DNA of 64,000 nt from Paramecium pentaurelia (taxonomy: Eukaryota > Ciliophora > Oligohymenophorea > Peniculida > Parameciidae), in contig CAJJDO010000158.1 in assembly GCA_905183005.1 (NCBI GenBank), forward strand, positions 183,458 through 247,457. Direction: 5' to 3'. The first letter of the stretch is position 1. Every line of letters begins with the position of its first letter. Of this stretch, positions 10,762-22,745 are shown in pieces. The notes beneath the pieces are model-generated. The model ran no database searches. It was not told the origin of the DNA and worked only from the letters and a program-made list of their open reading frames with translations. The translations under genes and the position numbers were made by a program.

Positions 10762-12970
10762 ATGAATAGAAGAAAAACAGTCGCTAAGGATACAATAATA
10801 GATGTTGAGGATCAAATTAAATAGAAAGAAGTATTGTTTGCAGTATTAATTAAATGTTATTATGAGCCTGTAATTTAAGTGTATAGAGATAATCTTAATC
10901 TAACAGATATATAAGTTGATTCGATTACAGGCATAATGTAAAATATAGAAATCTTTAAAACTTGGTGTCCTGAATCTAGTACATTATTTGAATTCACTCG
11001 TTTAATTTGTTAAAATCTATAATATGAAAGAATTGAAAAAGAAAATGCAGTATTTCATATAGGTTAATATTCAATACTAATTTAAGGTGAATAAGGAGAC
11101 AAATTCTATATAATCTTAACTGGAAGAGCAGGTGTATATATTCGTAGACAATAATAATAAATAGAAGCAGAGGAAAGTGCTATGTTGCCTAAAATTGAAA
11201 AAATACTTGAAAGAATGTAAATTAAAACTATTGATGAAATTGAATAAGATCATAAATTATCATTTTATGAAAAACTAATAAAAAAATAATCAAAACCAGT
11301 AAAATAAATAGAAGCAGAATTATTATTATTATATGTAGGTAATTTCGATATGTATTTTACTATTAATGGAATATGTAAATTCTAATAATTGTCATAAGTA
11401 CATTCTGGTCTTTATTTTGGAGATATGGCTTTAACAACTGATAAACCTAGAGCAGCTAGTATTATTGCTGTTACAGATGTCTAAGCCTTATCACTTAATA
11501 AAGCAAATTTCAAAGTATATATATTATATTTATTTATTAATAGAAAATCTTTGAAAAATAGATTAAAACATAATAAGAAAAAATAGATTATTTTCTTAAG
11601 ATGTTTCCAACTATGACTAAATTTAAAATGAGTAAATTGATAATGTATTTCACATAATACAAATATCCTGTTAATTATACTATATGGAAATAAAATGATA
11701 TTGTTGATGGATTCTTCCTCTTAAAAGATGGTGAAATCTAACTCTAATAAACAGTTGATTTTAATCCACTTCTTAAATCTGATTAGAATCAATTATAATT
11801 ATCACCAAAAAAAGAGAAATCTAATTAAAAAGAACTCATTACTGTATAATTCTTATTATATAATATATATAGATAGCTCATCTTACAGGTGGATGTTTTG
11901 TTGGTGAAACTGATATCTATTTGTAAAATGAAAAAAGAGATTATACTGTAAAAACATTAACTTAGTGTAATGTGTTCACATTGCAATTAGATAATTTTGC
12001 TATTGTTAAGAAATCCTTTCCTGAATTTATAATACCACTCTAGACTCTTCAATAAAAAAATATTTAATTATATAGAAAAAGATTAGATGAAATTGTATAA
12101 ACTAAAATTGCTAATGTAAATCTTCATAAAAAAGAAGAAATTAAAAATATAGAAAGAAGATACATAAATGAAATAGAAATTAAATAAAAAACATAAAATT
12201 CCTTTTAAGAATAATCATCCCCTATTCTCAGATCCACTTTATAACCTAAAATGACTAAATAATAAATGGTTGAATAAAATTTATCAATTGCTGATTAACA
12301 TACAAAATCTGATATAGCAGCTGGTAAAAATGAGGAATTCAATATGCTAAAAATGGCTGGAGAAAATTTCTAAAAATGTTTGCTTATCAGAGTTGAAAAA
12401 TAATTCGAATAATTTTAACCTGCTAAACCTAAGTAATTATTTTAAATTTATTATATAAGAGGTAAAACACCTTATTTTAGTAAACATCAAAAAGATATTA
12501 AAGATCTACTTGAATAAATTAGAAGACATTAATTACCTTCAGTTTAATAAAAAGAACCTATCGTATTTAATTAATAACAAGAAGAAGATTTTCAAAATAA
12601 TTTGCCATTCTTAACCATGACCAAATAATAATTAAGAATTATTAATCCTTTAATTTAATAAAAAGTTGAAATACTCAAATAATGTTTAAGTCGTTAATCT
12701 CATACATCTATTTCGAAATCTAAATCTTTATGTTAGACTGCAGATTAATTTTATAAAGCTAAAGCATAACAAGGATTCATACTTTGTGATTCTCTCTTTC
12801 CATACAAACCAGTTCATAGTACTAAAAATAGCAATAATTAACATTATAGTAATTTTAAAGTTGTCTAAAGAAATAAAACAACATAATAAAGTTAAATATA
12901 AAAAAGATCATGTCAAGATATTACAGATACTAATTTTTTTAGTTCTTAACCTACAGTCTAATTTACATGA
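10762..12970 (+). CDS. Tandem cyclic-nucleotide-binding-domain protein
   Basis: ATG at 10762, TGA at 12968-12970; two 29-nt introns at 11515-11543 and 11844-11872. The first CNB domain has QGEQGDKFYIILTGRAGVYI and a phosphate-binding cassette SGLYFGDMALTTDKPRAASI; the usual FGE is FGD here, while the essential Arg in PRAAS is kept. About 75 residues of charged sequence are inserted between those elements. A second CNB-like domain follows: NDIVDGFFLLKDGEIQ, then GGCFVGETDIYLQNEKRDYTV with a weaker cassette. The C-terminal third is Lys/Gln-rich with no recognisable domain. There is no kinase, channel or PKA-R dimerisation segment, so it is not a PKA regulatory subunit by domain layout. About 716 residues; role in cAMP/cGMP sensing is inferred. 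Confidence 0.88.
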
Positions 12971-13023
12971 TCTCCATTTATATTGTAATAATTATTATTA
13001 AACATTTATAAATAGAAATATTA

Positions 13024-16000
13024 TCAATCAAACCAATCTATCTCTTCAACATTTGGCTTTTATGGCACACTTTTATTTTTTAATAACTTAATTTCCTCCT
13101 ACAAAGAGCTTGCTTATTTTAGATTTAATACTTATTTTCTTCCTTTAAATTTTATATTGTTTCCTATAGAATTTAAATTTATTTCTGTTAATCTAAAGTT
13201 TTCTTTTACATTACAAATAAATTTAATTCTTCATTTTCATCATCTTCCTATGATCCTTAACTATTATCATCAGGTAAATCTTAGAATTAGTCATATTGTA
13301 TTTAATTTTAACTTCGTTTTGATCTATTGCTAATTACAGATTTATTCATTTGCAATTCTATCTATTCATGAATCTTTCTTAATTCCTCCTTTAATTTTTC
13401 TATTTCTTTTTACATTTTATCAATTTCCTATAATAATAGTTCATTTTATTTTTACAGTTACTATTTCTCATTTTCTATTTATTATAATTTTTCAATATCT
13501 TATTCATTTTATACTTATTATTTTATTTATAATTCTAATTATTTAATTTAATCATCTTTCTTATTTAATTATTCTTTTAAAATTAATTTTTCTAATCTTA
13601 AATCATCTTCATCCTCAAATTCTTCATTATTCTCATCTTCATTTATATCCATAAATTAATCAAATTTTGCCAGTTATAAACTTCTTTTAGATTTATTACT
13701 CAATATAGATTTATTTTAGATTTAATCTATTTATTCATGTATTTTATTCAATTCTTCTTTTAATTATTAAATTTCCTAATCTTTTTCAACAATTAATTTT
13801 TTTAATTATTATTCTTAATTTTATTCAAAAATTCTTTATTATATGTTCTCTTCTTATTCTTTTTATTTATTTTCATAAACCTATAATTCTTATTATAAAT
13901 CCTCAATTTGACTTTACAAACTCTATATAACTTTCTCTTAACTAGAAATCTTTTATTTCTAATGATTAATTTCTATCTTTTATTCTTAAACAAGCTTCTC
14001 TTTTTCTTAATTTAATTATAGAATTAGATTATCTTGATTATTCATTTTTTCATTTGCCATATCCAAACTACTTTCCATATCATTTTTTTATTAAATAACG
14101 AAATTAATTTCTAAATCTTTCTCTTGTATAATTTCTTATTACTATTATATTTGTTATTATAATAAATTTATTTAATTTTATTATTAAACTATTTCCGGAT
14201 ATGTTATTGTTTCAGTTATTTATTATATAGTTTCTGATACTTATTATCTTGGAGACACTTAAGATTCAAATATATCTAATAGATCTTAATTTTATTATAA
14301 AGAACTTTTATTATCAGAAATACTCTATAATTAATTCATTAATTATTATGATTTAATTTATTCATCTTACAACTCAGATTATACTTATACTAATTATTTT
14401 AATGCCTATTACAATTTATCATTTAATTATTCTTATCTAATTTAATTTTATTAGATTTCATTTTCATATTATTCTACTTTTTTTCTTTATTCTTCAATCT
14501 CATCTTCATATTATTATTTTTCATTTATAAATTTATTCTGTAATTAAATATTATCATTAAGTAAATATTCTTTTTCCTTATTAATATCTTATAATTAATT
14601 TTATAATTCTACTGTTTCTTATGTAATTTAATTATTCTCATTTATTTATACTTATTCATCTAATTATTACTATAAATTAGATATTAATTAATCTTTTTAT
14701 TAATTCTCAATTTCTAGAACTTATAATTTTTCAATCATTCTTAATTAATTAGTATTTGTTTATTATAAAATAAGTAAATTATTTTCACTTTTTGCTAATT
14801 TTTCTAATAGATTATTATTTTATTCCTCCCATTCTTCATTTTATTCTTTTAATAATTACTTATTTTATTTAGTTAATTCATCCATCTATTTCAATAAATC
14901 CAAATTTTCTTTTTATTATTTATTTATTTTTTAATTTTATTATTCCATTTCTTAATTGGCTAAAACTAATTAATTTTCTATTTTATCATAATTATATATT
15001 AATTGATTTAATTTATCTCTTTCATTTTTAATTTATTCTTGTAATTCATTCTTTTAATTTAATAATTAAGAATTTTGTTTATTTAATTAATCTATTTCTT
15101 GTTCGTAATTTTTAATCTTTTCTGATAACAATGATTTATTTGATTTTTCTTGAGATAATTCATTTAATGTCTTTATTAAATCTTAGATTTATTATTCAAA
15201 TTATTTCTTTTCATCAATATTCTTAACTAAAGTGATTTCATATTATTAATTCTATTAAACTAAATTTTAAATAGTCTAATTTTATTTATTAACTCTTAGT
15301 TAAATTTATTCAAATTCTGCTAATTCTTCTATTTTACTTTCAATTTCTTTTTTTAATAAATTTAATTATGATTCTAAATCTTATTTTTATTTTTATAATT
15401 AATTATAATTAGTAGATAATTTTATATATTTATCTTCATTTATTGCTAATTATTCAGATAATTTATCATTATGTATTTACCATTAATCATTTAATGAATC
15501 TATTGATTATTGTTTTTATTAATTGACATATTAAATTCTTTTAACTAATTCAGTATTTTCTTATTTAATTTAATCAAATTAATTTAATAAAATTGAATAA
15601 TCTTTTTTTAATTTTTATACTTCAATTTTCTAATTTTCTAATTCATTTAAAATTGTATTATTATTTTTTTTCATTAATTATATTTGCTAATTTAAATCCT
15701 ATTAAATTTACTCATTATCTTTTAATTTATTGATTAATTATTATACTTCTTATTATTTTTATGTCTATATATTATATTATTAATATTTACCTAATTTTTA
15801 TTTGAATTTATAGTTTAATTAAGTGATTCAATAACTTAATCTCTACCTTCTAATTCATCCATTAATGTAATAAGTTAATTTTCTAATTTTTTAATTTTTG
15901 ATTATGCTTCTTTTTTAATTTATTATTCCTTTTCTAAAGAAGTATTTTTATCTTATTCTAAATTATATATAATTTATTAATGTTTTTTTTTAAATTCATT

Positions 16001-16924
16001 AAATTATTCTTCAATCTGTTAAGCTTAATTTAATTTTAATTCATTGCTTTATTTTCTTTATTCTTATTTTAATTGTATTTCTAAATTTTTAACTTTTTAT
16101 TACAAATTCTATTTATCTTATTTTAATTCATTTATAATAGTTTTAGAATCTATTTAACGAGCACTATTTAATAAATCTTCATCTATTTACTATTTTCTAT
16201 TTATTTTATTTAATTTTTTCATAATTTTAAGCATTTTATCTTCTTTTAATTCTAAAGATTAAAGTGTTTATTATTCTAATTGATTTAATTATTTTAAAAT
16301 GAAATTTTAATATTCATAAAAAACTAAATTATTTTCATTATTATTACTATTATCTTATTAATCTTATTATTAATTTAAATCTACTTATGAATATAATCTC
16401 TATATAATATATCTGGCATCATTTAATTATTGTGATAAACTTTTAATTGTATTAGATAAACTAATGTTTTCTATTTTTAATTAATCTTAAACATTTTATA
16501 ACCCTGCAATTTATGTTTAATAGAACATTCTAGTTTTATCATTTCTTATTCTTAAATCAGCTATTTCTTAAAATGAATTATCTTATTATTAAAAATTATT
16601 CTATTCAAAATCATTTTTGGCTGTATTTATATTTGATGGACTCAAATATCTTAAATTCTATGGATTGATTATTTAAGTTGCTTTCTACAATTATTCACCA
16701 TTTTTTCCATATTTCAGAAAAGTTAAATAGTTATCCTAATTATTAGTTTAATTTTTGAATTGAAATTAGTAATCTTAGGTTTTTTTTGAATTATTTTATT
16801 TCTACATATAAGAGACCTAATCAACTTTAGTTAAATTCTAAGTGTTTCTTAAATATGATTTGCAATTTAAACTATTACCTCTAGTTCGTTCTTATTATAA
16901 AGCAGGAGAATTTCTGAATGACAT
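13024..16924 (-). CDS. Large coiled-coil protein, about 1,280 residues
   Basis: ATG at 16922-16924 (MSFRNSPALQQERTRGNS), TGA at 13024-13026. Introns at 15765-15790 (26 nt) and 13109-13131 (23 nt); the second is required to reach the plausible terminus KSVPQKPNVEEIDWFD. About 100 low-complexity residues at the N-terminus precede almost uninterrupted heptad-like sequence rich in Leu, Glu, Lys, Gln and Asn. The glutamines are nearly all TAA, so the plus strand looks like endless TTA/ATT. Near the C-terminus an acidic patch (MDINEDENNEEFEDEDD) and a shorter similar patch (DDENEEL) interrupt the coil. Such proteins in ciliates are often cytoskeletal or basal-body scaffolds or golgin-like tethers, but nothing here is diagnostic. 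Confidence 0.82.
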
Positions 16925-16971
16925 AAATTAGTTAACTTTTATAAATAAAATAAAATTATAATAGTTAAGAA

Positions 16972-17427
16972 TCAATATCTGTAATACCCATTATTATGAC
17001 TACAAATAAATACAATATAAAATTACAATTATTTAGTAACATGAAGAGGTTAAGTAGTTGATCTACTAAATGGTATGACTTTAGGTTCAGGTATTAAAGG
17101 AGGAGGATTAAAAGATGGTGGTAACATATATGCTAATATATGATGTTCATGTGATCTTAATTCTAATAAGAAATCATCTGCATGTAAAAATGAATGAGAT
17201 ACAAAAGCACCAATCTAATACATTATAATTGAAAAACAACGTCCTGTTTTTTAAATGTTTAATAATATACCATATTTCTCTTCTAAATTATGTCTAATAT
17301 AATCAGTTTTATGAGCATAATGTTCTTGATGTAAAGATTTATTATAAAAATCCATAATATCAAATTTCATTTCATTACTAATCTAATATCCTTATTTAAC
17401 ACATTCAATTTTCACTTTTTAGTTCAT
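16972..17427 (-). CDS. Small protein, tentative divergent LC8-type dynein light chain
   Basis: ATG at 17425-17427 (MNQKVKIECVKQGYQI); no intron is needed. The centre reads IRHNLEEKYGILLNIQKTGR followed by CFSIIMYQIGAFVSHSFLHA, which follows the LC8 layout of an amphipathic helix with EKYG, then the strand that holds WHCIVG..FGSYVTHE in canonical LC8. The Trp and several core residues differ, and a Pro-rich tail (LPPSFNPPPLIPEPKVIPF) is added. The TGA at 16972-16974 ends the frame, but the last 20 residues look like read-through 3' sequence, so the tail is uncertain. Compare the clear LC8 at 25605-25934. Alternative: an unrelated small ciliate protein. Confidence 0.55.
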
Positions 17428-17460
17428 AGTACTGTTAAAAATTAAAAAATAAATTAATTT

Positions 17461-18053
17461 ATGTTAAATAATTTCTTAAATAAATATAAGTTTGCATTTA
17501 CGTATCCATGTCCTAGAAAATTGAGAGAAATTGTTAAAATGTCTTTGTTTGAACGTGAATCAAAAGATTAAGTTATTTCATTATGGATGGAATATCATAA
17601 AGAAAAATAAAATAATGTTGCTTATGTTGTAAGCAAAGATGAATATGAAATACTTAAAAGAAATACAAAAGAATCTCCATTATTTTTATTGCCTATTAAA
17701 AGAAAAGGAGGACATTTCTAATTGATTGGATAATCATAAACTAATAGCATTGTAAATATTATTCAAAATATTAGTTATTTACTTTTTTAGAAGAATATAA
17801 AAGATCTGGGTCTTTTTCATCTCCTTATTTTATATTAACTATTTTTGAAGAATTATTGTCATAAAAATAAGTAGCATTAATAAGAGGAGATATAATGGAT
17901 TATAAAATAGATAAAGATGAGGCTACTTTCTTAACTAATCAATTTCTTTAATTTTATATGACACCTGAACTATATGAAAAATACATCTATACACTTAATC
18001 ATAAATAACATGAATTCAATTATGATGATTTTAAAAATCATTTTTAAATATGA
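17461..18053 (+). CDS. F1-ATPase assembly factor Atp11/ATPAF1
   Basis: ATG at 17461, TGA at 18051-18053, one 23-nt intron at 17752-17774. Family motifs occur in order: YEILKRNTKESPLFLLPIKR, the intron-spanning FLEEYKRSGSFSSPYFILTI, then LIRGDIMDYKIDKDEATFLT and QFYMTPELYEKYIYTLNH with a terminal EFNYDDF. This matches Atp11, the mitochondrial matrix chaperone that binds free F1 beta subunits. The N-terminus (MLNNFLNKYKFAFTYPCPRK) is short, Lys/Arg-rich and fits a mitochondrial presequence. About 190 residues, smaller than yeast Atp11 because the N-terminal extension is short. Starts only about 33 bp from the ATG of the LC8-like gene on the other strand and stops 60 bp from the EH-protein stop. 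Confidence 0.92.
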
Positions 18054-18112
18054 TTTTATAATATTAATAACAATGAATGAATGAATCATTTATATTATAT
18101 ATGTATTTATTT

Positions 18113-18875
18113 TCACCATTTAAATGTTTAAAATTCATCCTATTATGGTTATGATCCTTTAACAAAATTATCACCAAATCCTGCCCAATCACCTCCACCA
18201 AATTCTTTATTAGCATCAAAATCAATTTAAACCTCATCTACTTATTTTATACCTTAATCAAATACAAAATTTTAATCAAAATTTATAGATGGATTTTATT
18301 CAATAGAAATTCTATTATCAAAATGAGCACCAAATCCATCTTCAAATTTTATTTCAAATCCTTTATGTTCAATTTCATCTTAATCCTCAAATTATTTAGA
18401 TTATTCAAATTCAATATTTATTTATTATTCTTATTCTTATTTTATCTCAACATGATCTTCATTATTTGTATTCATAAATCCTATATTATTATCAAATTCA
18501 ATATTATTTTCTAATATTATTTAAACAGGTTATTAAATTTTAACACTTTCACTAAATCCAAAATCTTCTAATTATTATGTTTTAATTTACTACTATTCAA
18601 ATTATTCTACTTACTATTTTTAATCATTTAATTCTGGTTAAACTACCTAATTAATTAAATCTTTATTTTAATTATCTTTATATAAAGAAAATACATCAAA
18701 TTATTCTTTATTATCTAAATCAACCTTTATTATTTATTCTTACTATTATTCTTATTACTTTATTATTGGAATATCAATAATATCAATTTAATTATCTAAT
18801 TCTACAAATTATTATTAATCTAATGATATTTGATATGATTTTATTTATTATTATTATTATTATTATTGTTATTAC

Positions 18876-18909
<34 letters not shown>

Positions 18910-20676
18910 GTTATTATTATTATTATTGTTATTATTATTATTATTGTTATTATTATTATTAGACCAATTAAAAAGGTATAAAATTATTTTATGTTTCATG
19001 TGTGTCCATAGGCTAATAAGGAGTAGAATTTTTTCTCTATGATTTCACATCTTTTGATAAAGAACTCAATGCTTCAAAAATTAAACTCATCTAATCTTTT
19101 TATTATTTAAGTTCTTTTAATATTTCCTATTCTTATCTCTTTTTTCTTTCTTATTCAATTTCATAATTAGATCTCAAATCTCCAATTATTTAATTTGCAT
19201 AATCTGTAACTGTATTGATTGTATTTGTTGTTTATTTTGAATATTCTTATTTTAATTAAATATTCAATCCTAATTTCTAATTTATTTCTATTGCTTATTT
19301 ACTTAAAGATTCAGTAAGTTTCTTTTTTTATTATTCAATTTATTTAAGTTCTTCTTAAAATAAATAATTTTCATCTGAAATCTTTTTTAATAAAGTCTTA
19401 TATTGTTCATTTGTTGTTTATAATGATTCCAATTAACTTTAACTTGAAATCAGAATCTTTTCATGAGATTCCTTGAATTCATTAAGCAAATCATTGGCTT
19501 CTTTATAATTTTATTCTAATTATTATTGTTGTATTAACATTTATTCTTAAAGCAAAACTTACTTTTAAAAATCTATTGTTTTTTTAGGCTATTGAATAAT
19601 TGGCTATGATATTGTAGTACTCTATAAAGTTGTTACTTATTATGGAGGGACAATTTGTTAAGTCACTTATTATAATTGTGGTTAAGAATCAATATCATTC
19701 ATAATTAAATCGATAGACTTCTGTTATTTTAAGATAGGTTATTAAGTTTAAGTTGGTGGTATTTTGAATGATTAAGATGTAGTTAATTATGGTTATTGCT
19801 ATTTTTATACAGTTGGTTCAATAATTGGATTAGGCATTTCCATGTAATTAAAGGCACTATCTAAATAATCTAATAATGATAGATACATTTATCAATTGGA
19901 GATTTAGATTTATCAAAATTTGCTTCAAAATCTAATAAATCATTAGATTTAGGTACAACATTAGGTTATGAGTTAATAGGTGTATTATTAATATTAAGAG
20001 TTTAAGATACCAATTATTATTAATTTAAGTATTCTTATAAAGAGTTTGGTAATTTTTATGGTATTGGTACACTCTAAGATGCTAAAGATATAAGATGAGT
20101 GATAACAATATAGGAATGTGTAGTCATTCTTGGTTTTGTTTATAAATTTGGATCAACTAGATTGATGATATTCTATAATTAAAATTATGTGAGTTGAGTT
20201 TTTTTGAATAAATTCATTGCCATTTAAGTTGATACCTAATTAATGTATATAATAATACTGTAGAATTGGAATGATCTAATTATTGTATATAATTCTAATA
20301 TAATCTTTCTTATTCTGGTCTTAGTTTATAGACTTCTTCTGTATCAGATTAGAATTATGGTAATGGACTTGGAATGCATCTTTAAATGGAATCGATGGAA
20401 ACCTCAATATTGTTTTGTGCATAACTGATAAGCTTAAGAGCAACATAGAATTCCTCTTTATTCAAAGTTTAATTATTGGGTGAACTAATTAACCAAATCT
20501 TCTTGAGAATTTCTATAGATAATCCCGACCTTTTGAAAAATGTGACTGCTTAAGCTCCTCCTATTTAGCCTGTGTTCTAATAGTATTATGTATTCAGATA
20601 CTGTTGCATCAACTGCTTAATACAATGAGGCATAATAACCTCTTTCTTTATTATCGAGTTTTACTCTCGCACTCAT
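18113..20676 (-). CDS. EH-domain endocytic protein (Eps15/Pan1-like) with poly-Q
   Basis: ATG at 20674-20676 (MSARVKLDNKERGYYASLYQ), TGA at 18113-18115. Introns: 20577-20601 (25 nt), 20236-20258 (23 nt), 19861-19886 (26 nt). The first EH domain is clear: GGAQAVTFFKRSGLSIEILK, KIWLISSPNNQTLNKEEFYV and ALKLISYAQ. A second, weaker EH-like region covers PEQERLYQNYIQQLD to MTTHSYIVITHLISLASQSV. A Gln/Pro-rich linker, a coiled coil (about residues 400-600, NLLNEFKESHEKILISS-like heptads onward), a tract of about 39 Gln and an acidic Phe-rich tail follow, ending GGGDWAGFGDNF and FQTFKW. DWAGF/FGDNF resemble short adaptor-ear binding motifs. The order EH - coiled coil - short peptide motifs is that of Eps15 and Ede1, clathrin endocytosis scaffolds. 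Confidence 0.87.
18844..18961. repeat. (ATT)n tract with GTT interruptions coding for about 39 Gln
   Basis: On the minus strand the frame of the EH protein reads TAA with scattered CAA and one TAG, all glutamine. Interruption by CAA suggests the tract is older or selected for length stability, unlike the purer tract at 5831-5909. Confidence 0.92.
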
Positions 20677-20708
20677 TTATATAATAACTTAATTTAATTA
20701 ATTAAGAA

Positions 20709-20780
20709 TCCGCGTTAGTATAGTGGTTAGTATTCAAGCCTGTCACGTTTGAGGCCCGGGTTCAATTCCCGGACGCGGAG
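20709..20780 (+). tRNA. tRNA-Asp (GUC)
   Basis: A 72-nt cloverleaf without intron. The acceptor TCCGCGT pairs with ACGCGGA before discriminator G; the anticodon stem CAAGC/GTTTG flanks loop CTGTCAC with anticodon GTC at 20742-20744; the T-arm is CCGGGTTCAATTCCCGG. CCA is not encoded. A T8 run begins three bases after the end and is the expected RNA polymerase III terminator. It lies in the 32 bp or so beyond the EH gene start, isolated from other tRNAs. Confidence 0.98.
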
Positions 20781-20782
20781 CT

Positions 20783-20790
20783 TTTTTTTA
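20783..20790 (+). terminator. RNA polymerase III T-run terminator
   Basis: Eight T residues directly after the tRNA-Asp 3' end, the usual Pol III stop signal. Confidence 0.85.
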
Positions 20791-20833
20791 TATTCTTAAA
20801 ATATATATTAAATATAAAAAATGAAGATTTTTT

Positions 20834-21856
20834 TCATTGAATTAAATCTTTTGATTTCATCCTAAACATCTTGTAATTTTGCATATCATAATTCATTAAT
20901 GGTTTAAATTTGATGATTAAATCTAATAGCAATTTCTATAAAAGATAATTAATTAAATATATTCTATTATTTAAATTAGGTTTATATGTTGTATTCTCTC
21001 TAATAAAAGCATTCCAATCATATTTTTTATTGTTAAAGTTCTTTAATAAATGTATTTGGGATTTGAAAATTGAAAAATTTAAGTAGTTTATTTAATTATT
21101 TAAAAGTATAAATTAATAATATAAGATACTTAAGTACTATACTTTAATTAGAATTTATTTTTGAATTTCAATACTTTATAAAATATAATATGGAAAAGTG
21201 AAATAATTTAAAAGTTATTAATTTAATTTTTATTAAATTGATTTATTTTAATTATGATCTTGGTATTCATATTGAAATCAAATTATATTCAAATGACAAT
21301 TATTTATCATGAGGATTTAATTCCATTGAATTATTTCTACAAGCTTTAAAATTAAACTTATGCCATAATGAATCATTCATTTTAGTAAATAAGTATATTT
21401 TATATGTATCCAAAGGTAAGATCTCAGCCAAAGAATGCAAATGAAACAAAGTTAACATTACAACTGAATCTTCCAGAAATGAATCCAGCAAAGAGTACAT
21501 TGATTCCTTTTCTTACTTACTTATTATTTTTCATTAGGATTAAATACTTTTAAGTAAAAATGTTCATTAAACTATACACAATTCCAATTGAAAATTAATT
21601 CTTTTTATTATTTCAAATTATATTTATTGAGTAGAATTTAGAATGCATTTAATAATTTCTTATCAGATTTCATAACTTTTTGTTTAAACTTAATAATAGT
21701 ATCAATCAATTTAAACAGAGTTTAGCAATAAATGTCTTCAAGAATCTTCCCTTGCAACTTGAAAAGTATTTCTAATATATGTATGTTTAAAATAGCAAAG
21801 ATTAGTTATAAATATTAATATTTTGGTACAAACTCTAAAACCTTCTTATTATTCAT
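20834..21856 (-). CDS. Hypothetical protein, reading frame interrupted near 21270
   Basis: ATG at 21854-21856 (MNNKKVLEFVPKYQYLQ). A 32-nt intron placed in the region just above 21500 joins NEHFYLK to QEKESMYSLLDSFLEDSVVM. The frame then meets TGA at 21267-21269. A second frame opens immediately after (FQYEYQDHNQNKSIQQK) and runs to TGA 20834-20836, containing KKYDWNAFIRENTTYKPN. I could not place an intron that joins them. Either an unrecognised intron, a base error or a real disabling frameshift separates the two halves; alternatively the gene simply ends at 21267. No domain is recognised. Divergent from the next gene with only 21 bp between ATGs. Confidence 0.5.
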
Positions 21857-21877
21857 TAATTTAATTTATTGAACAAT
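21857..21877. promoter_or_regulatory. 21-bp spacer between divergent start codons
   Basis: The ATGs of the two hypothetical genes are 21 bp apart. Both transcripts must start inside this spacer with almost no 5' UTR, or overlap. Confidence 0.5.
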
Positions 21878-22700
21878 ATGGGAAGTACACATAATATTTT
21901 AGCCTATCTAGATTTTTGTTAGGGAGATAAACAATATGATTCGAATTGCTAAGACAATACACATGTTTATGAGGCTACCATAAATTCATCCACTATAACC
22001 ATCATACATGGAAACATTCTCTAGAATAATTTAAGAGGAATACGTAAATAATTGAATTCTATCATAGTGAATGCATAATTAGATCCTAATTCCTTCACAT
22101 TAATGCAATTACCAGAAATGCAACGTGAATTTCGTAATCTATCTTAAATACTTAGTAAAATAAAAAATACCAATTATCTAACGATTACCACCCGGAGCAT
22201 GTTAATCTGAATTTATTATTAACCTAAAAATTAACTATTAAGATACTAGAAAGGAAATAATTGAAGCTTATGAATAAGGGTACATTTATTATATTTAAAT
22301 TAGTTTTGAACTTATGTTTTAACATGAATTAGAAAATGTTGGATATAGAGAAGGCAAAGATAAATTTAAAGATAAGTCTGAATAATTTCATAATTCAGAA
22401 TGTTTATTAGAAGCTATCTTTAATCGAATTAAATAAAATAAAATGATTAAGACTTTTCAAATTTTCAGTGTCGATATGTCGATCTGCTAATAATACAAAA
22501 ATGAATTAAAAAAACAATAACATAAATATTTATCAAAAAAGAATTTTGAAAGATGTTCAACATAAGAATAATTAAATGAATCATATACTGAAAGATTTCT
22601 TACAGCTAATTCTTGTGATTAAGCAGATTTTGTTAATAAACAATACATCAAATAACAACTCAAAAGATCTTTTCCTAATACTTAATAAAAAGATTAATGA
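21878..22700 (+). CDS. Hypothetical protein
   Basis: ATG at 21878 (MGSTHNILAYLDFCQGDKQY), TGA at 22698-22700. Two introns restore one frame: 22 nt beginning GTAATCTATC (after QREF) and 24 nt beginning GTACATTT (after EAYEQG). Visible features are a central segment INYQDTRKEIIEAYEQGFEL, a charged C-terminal half with NVGYREGKDKFKDKSEQFHN, and a basic Gln/Lys-rich tail ending RSFPNTQQKDQ. No domain, signal peptide or membrane segment is recognised. Codon use and intron quality look normal, so I think it is a real gene of about 255 residues. Confidence 0.7.
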
Positions 22701-22745
22701 ATTTCTATATTTGTTTATGATAATTATAAGAGAATAATTAAATAT

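Noticed and set aside
10762..12970. PKA regulatory subunit
   Set aside because: Two CNB domains are present, but there is no docking domain or inhibitor sequence, and the protein has a long insertion and tail.
13024..16924. Low-complexity, TTA-rich non-coding DNA or satellite
   Set aside because: The minus strand is one open frame of about 1,280 codons with heptad-like composition.
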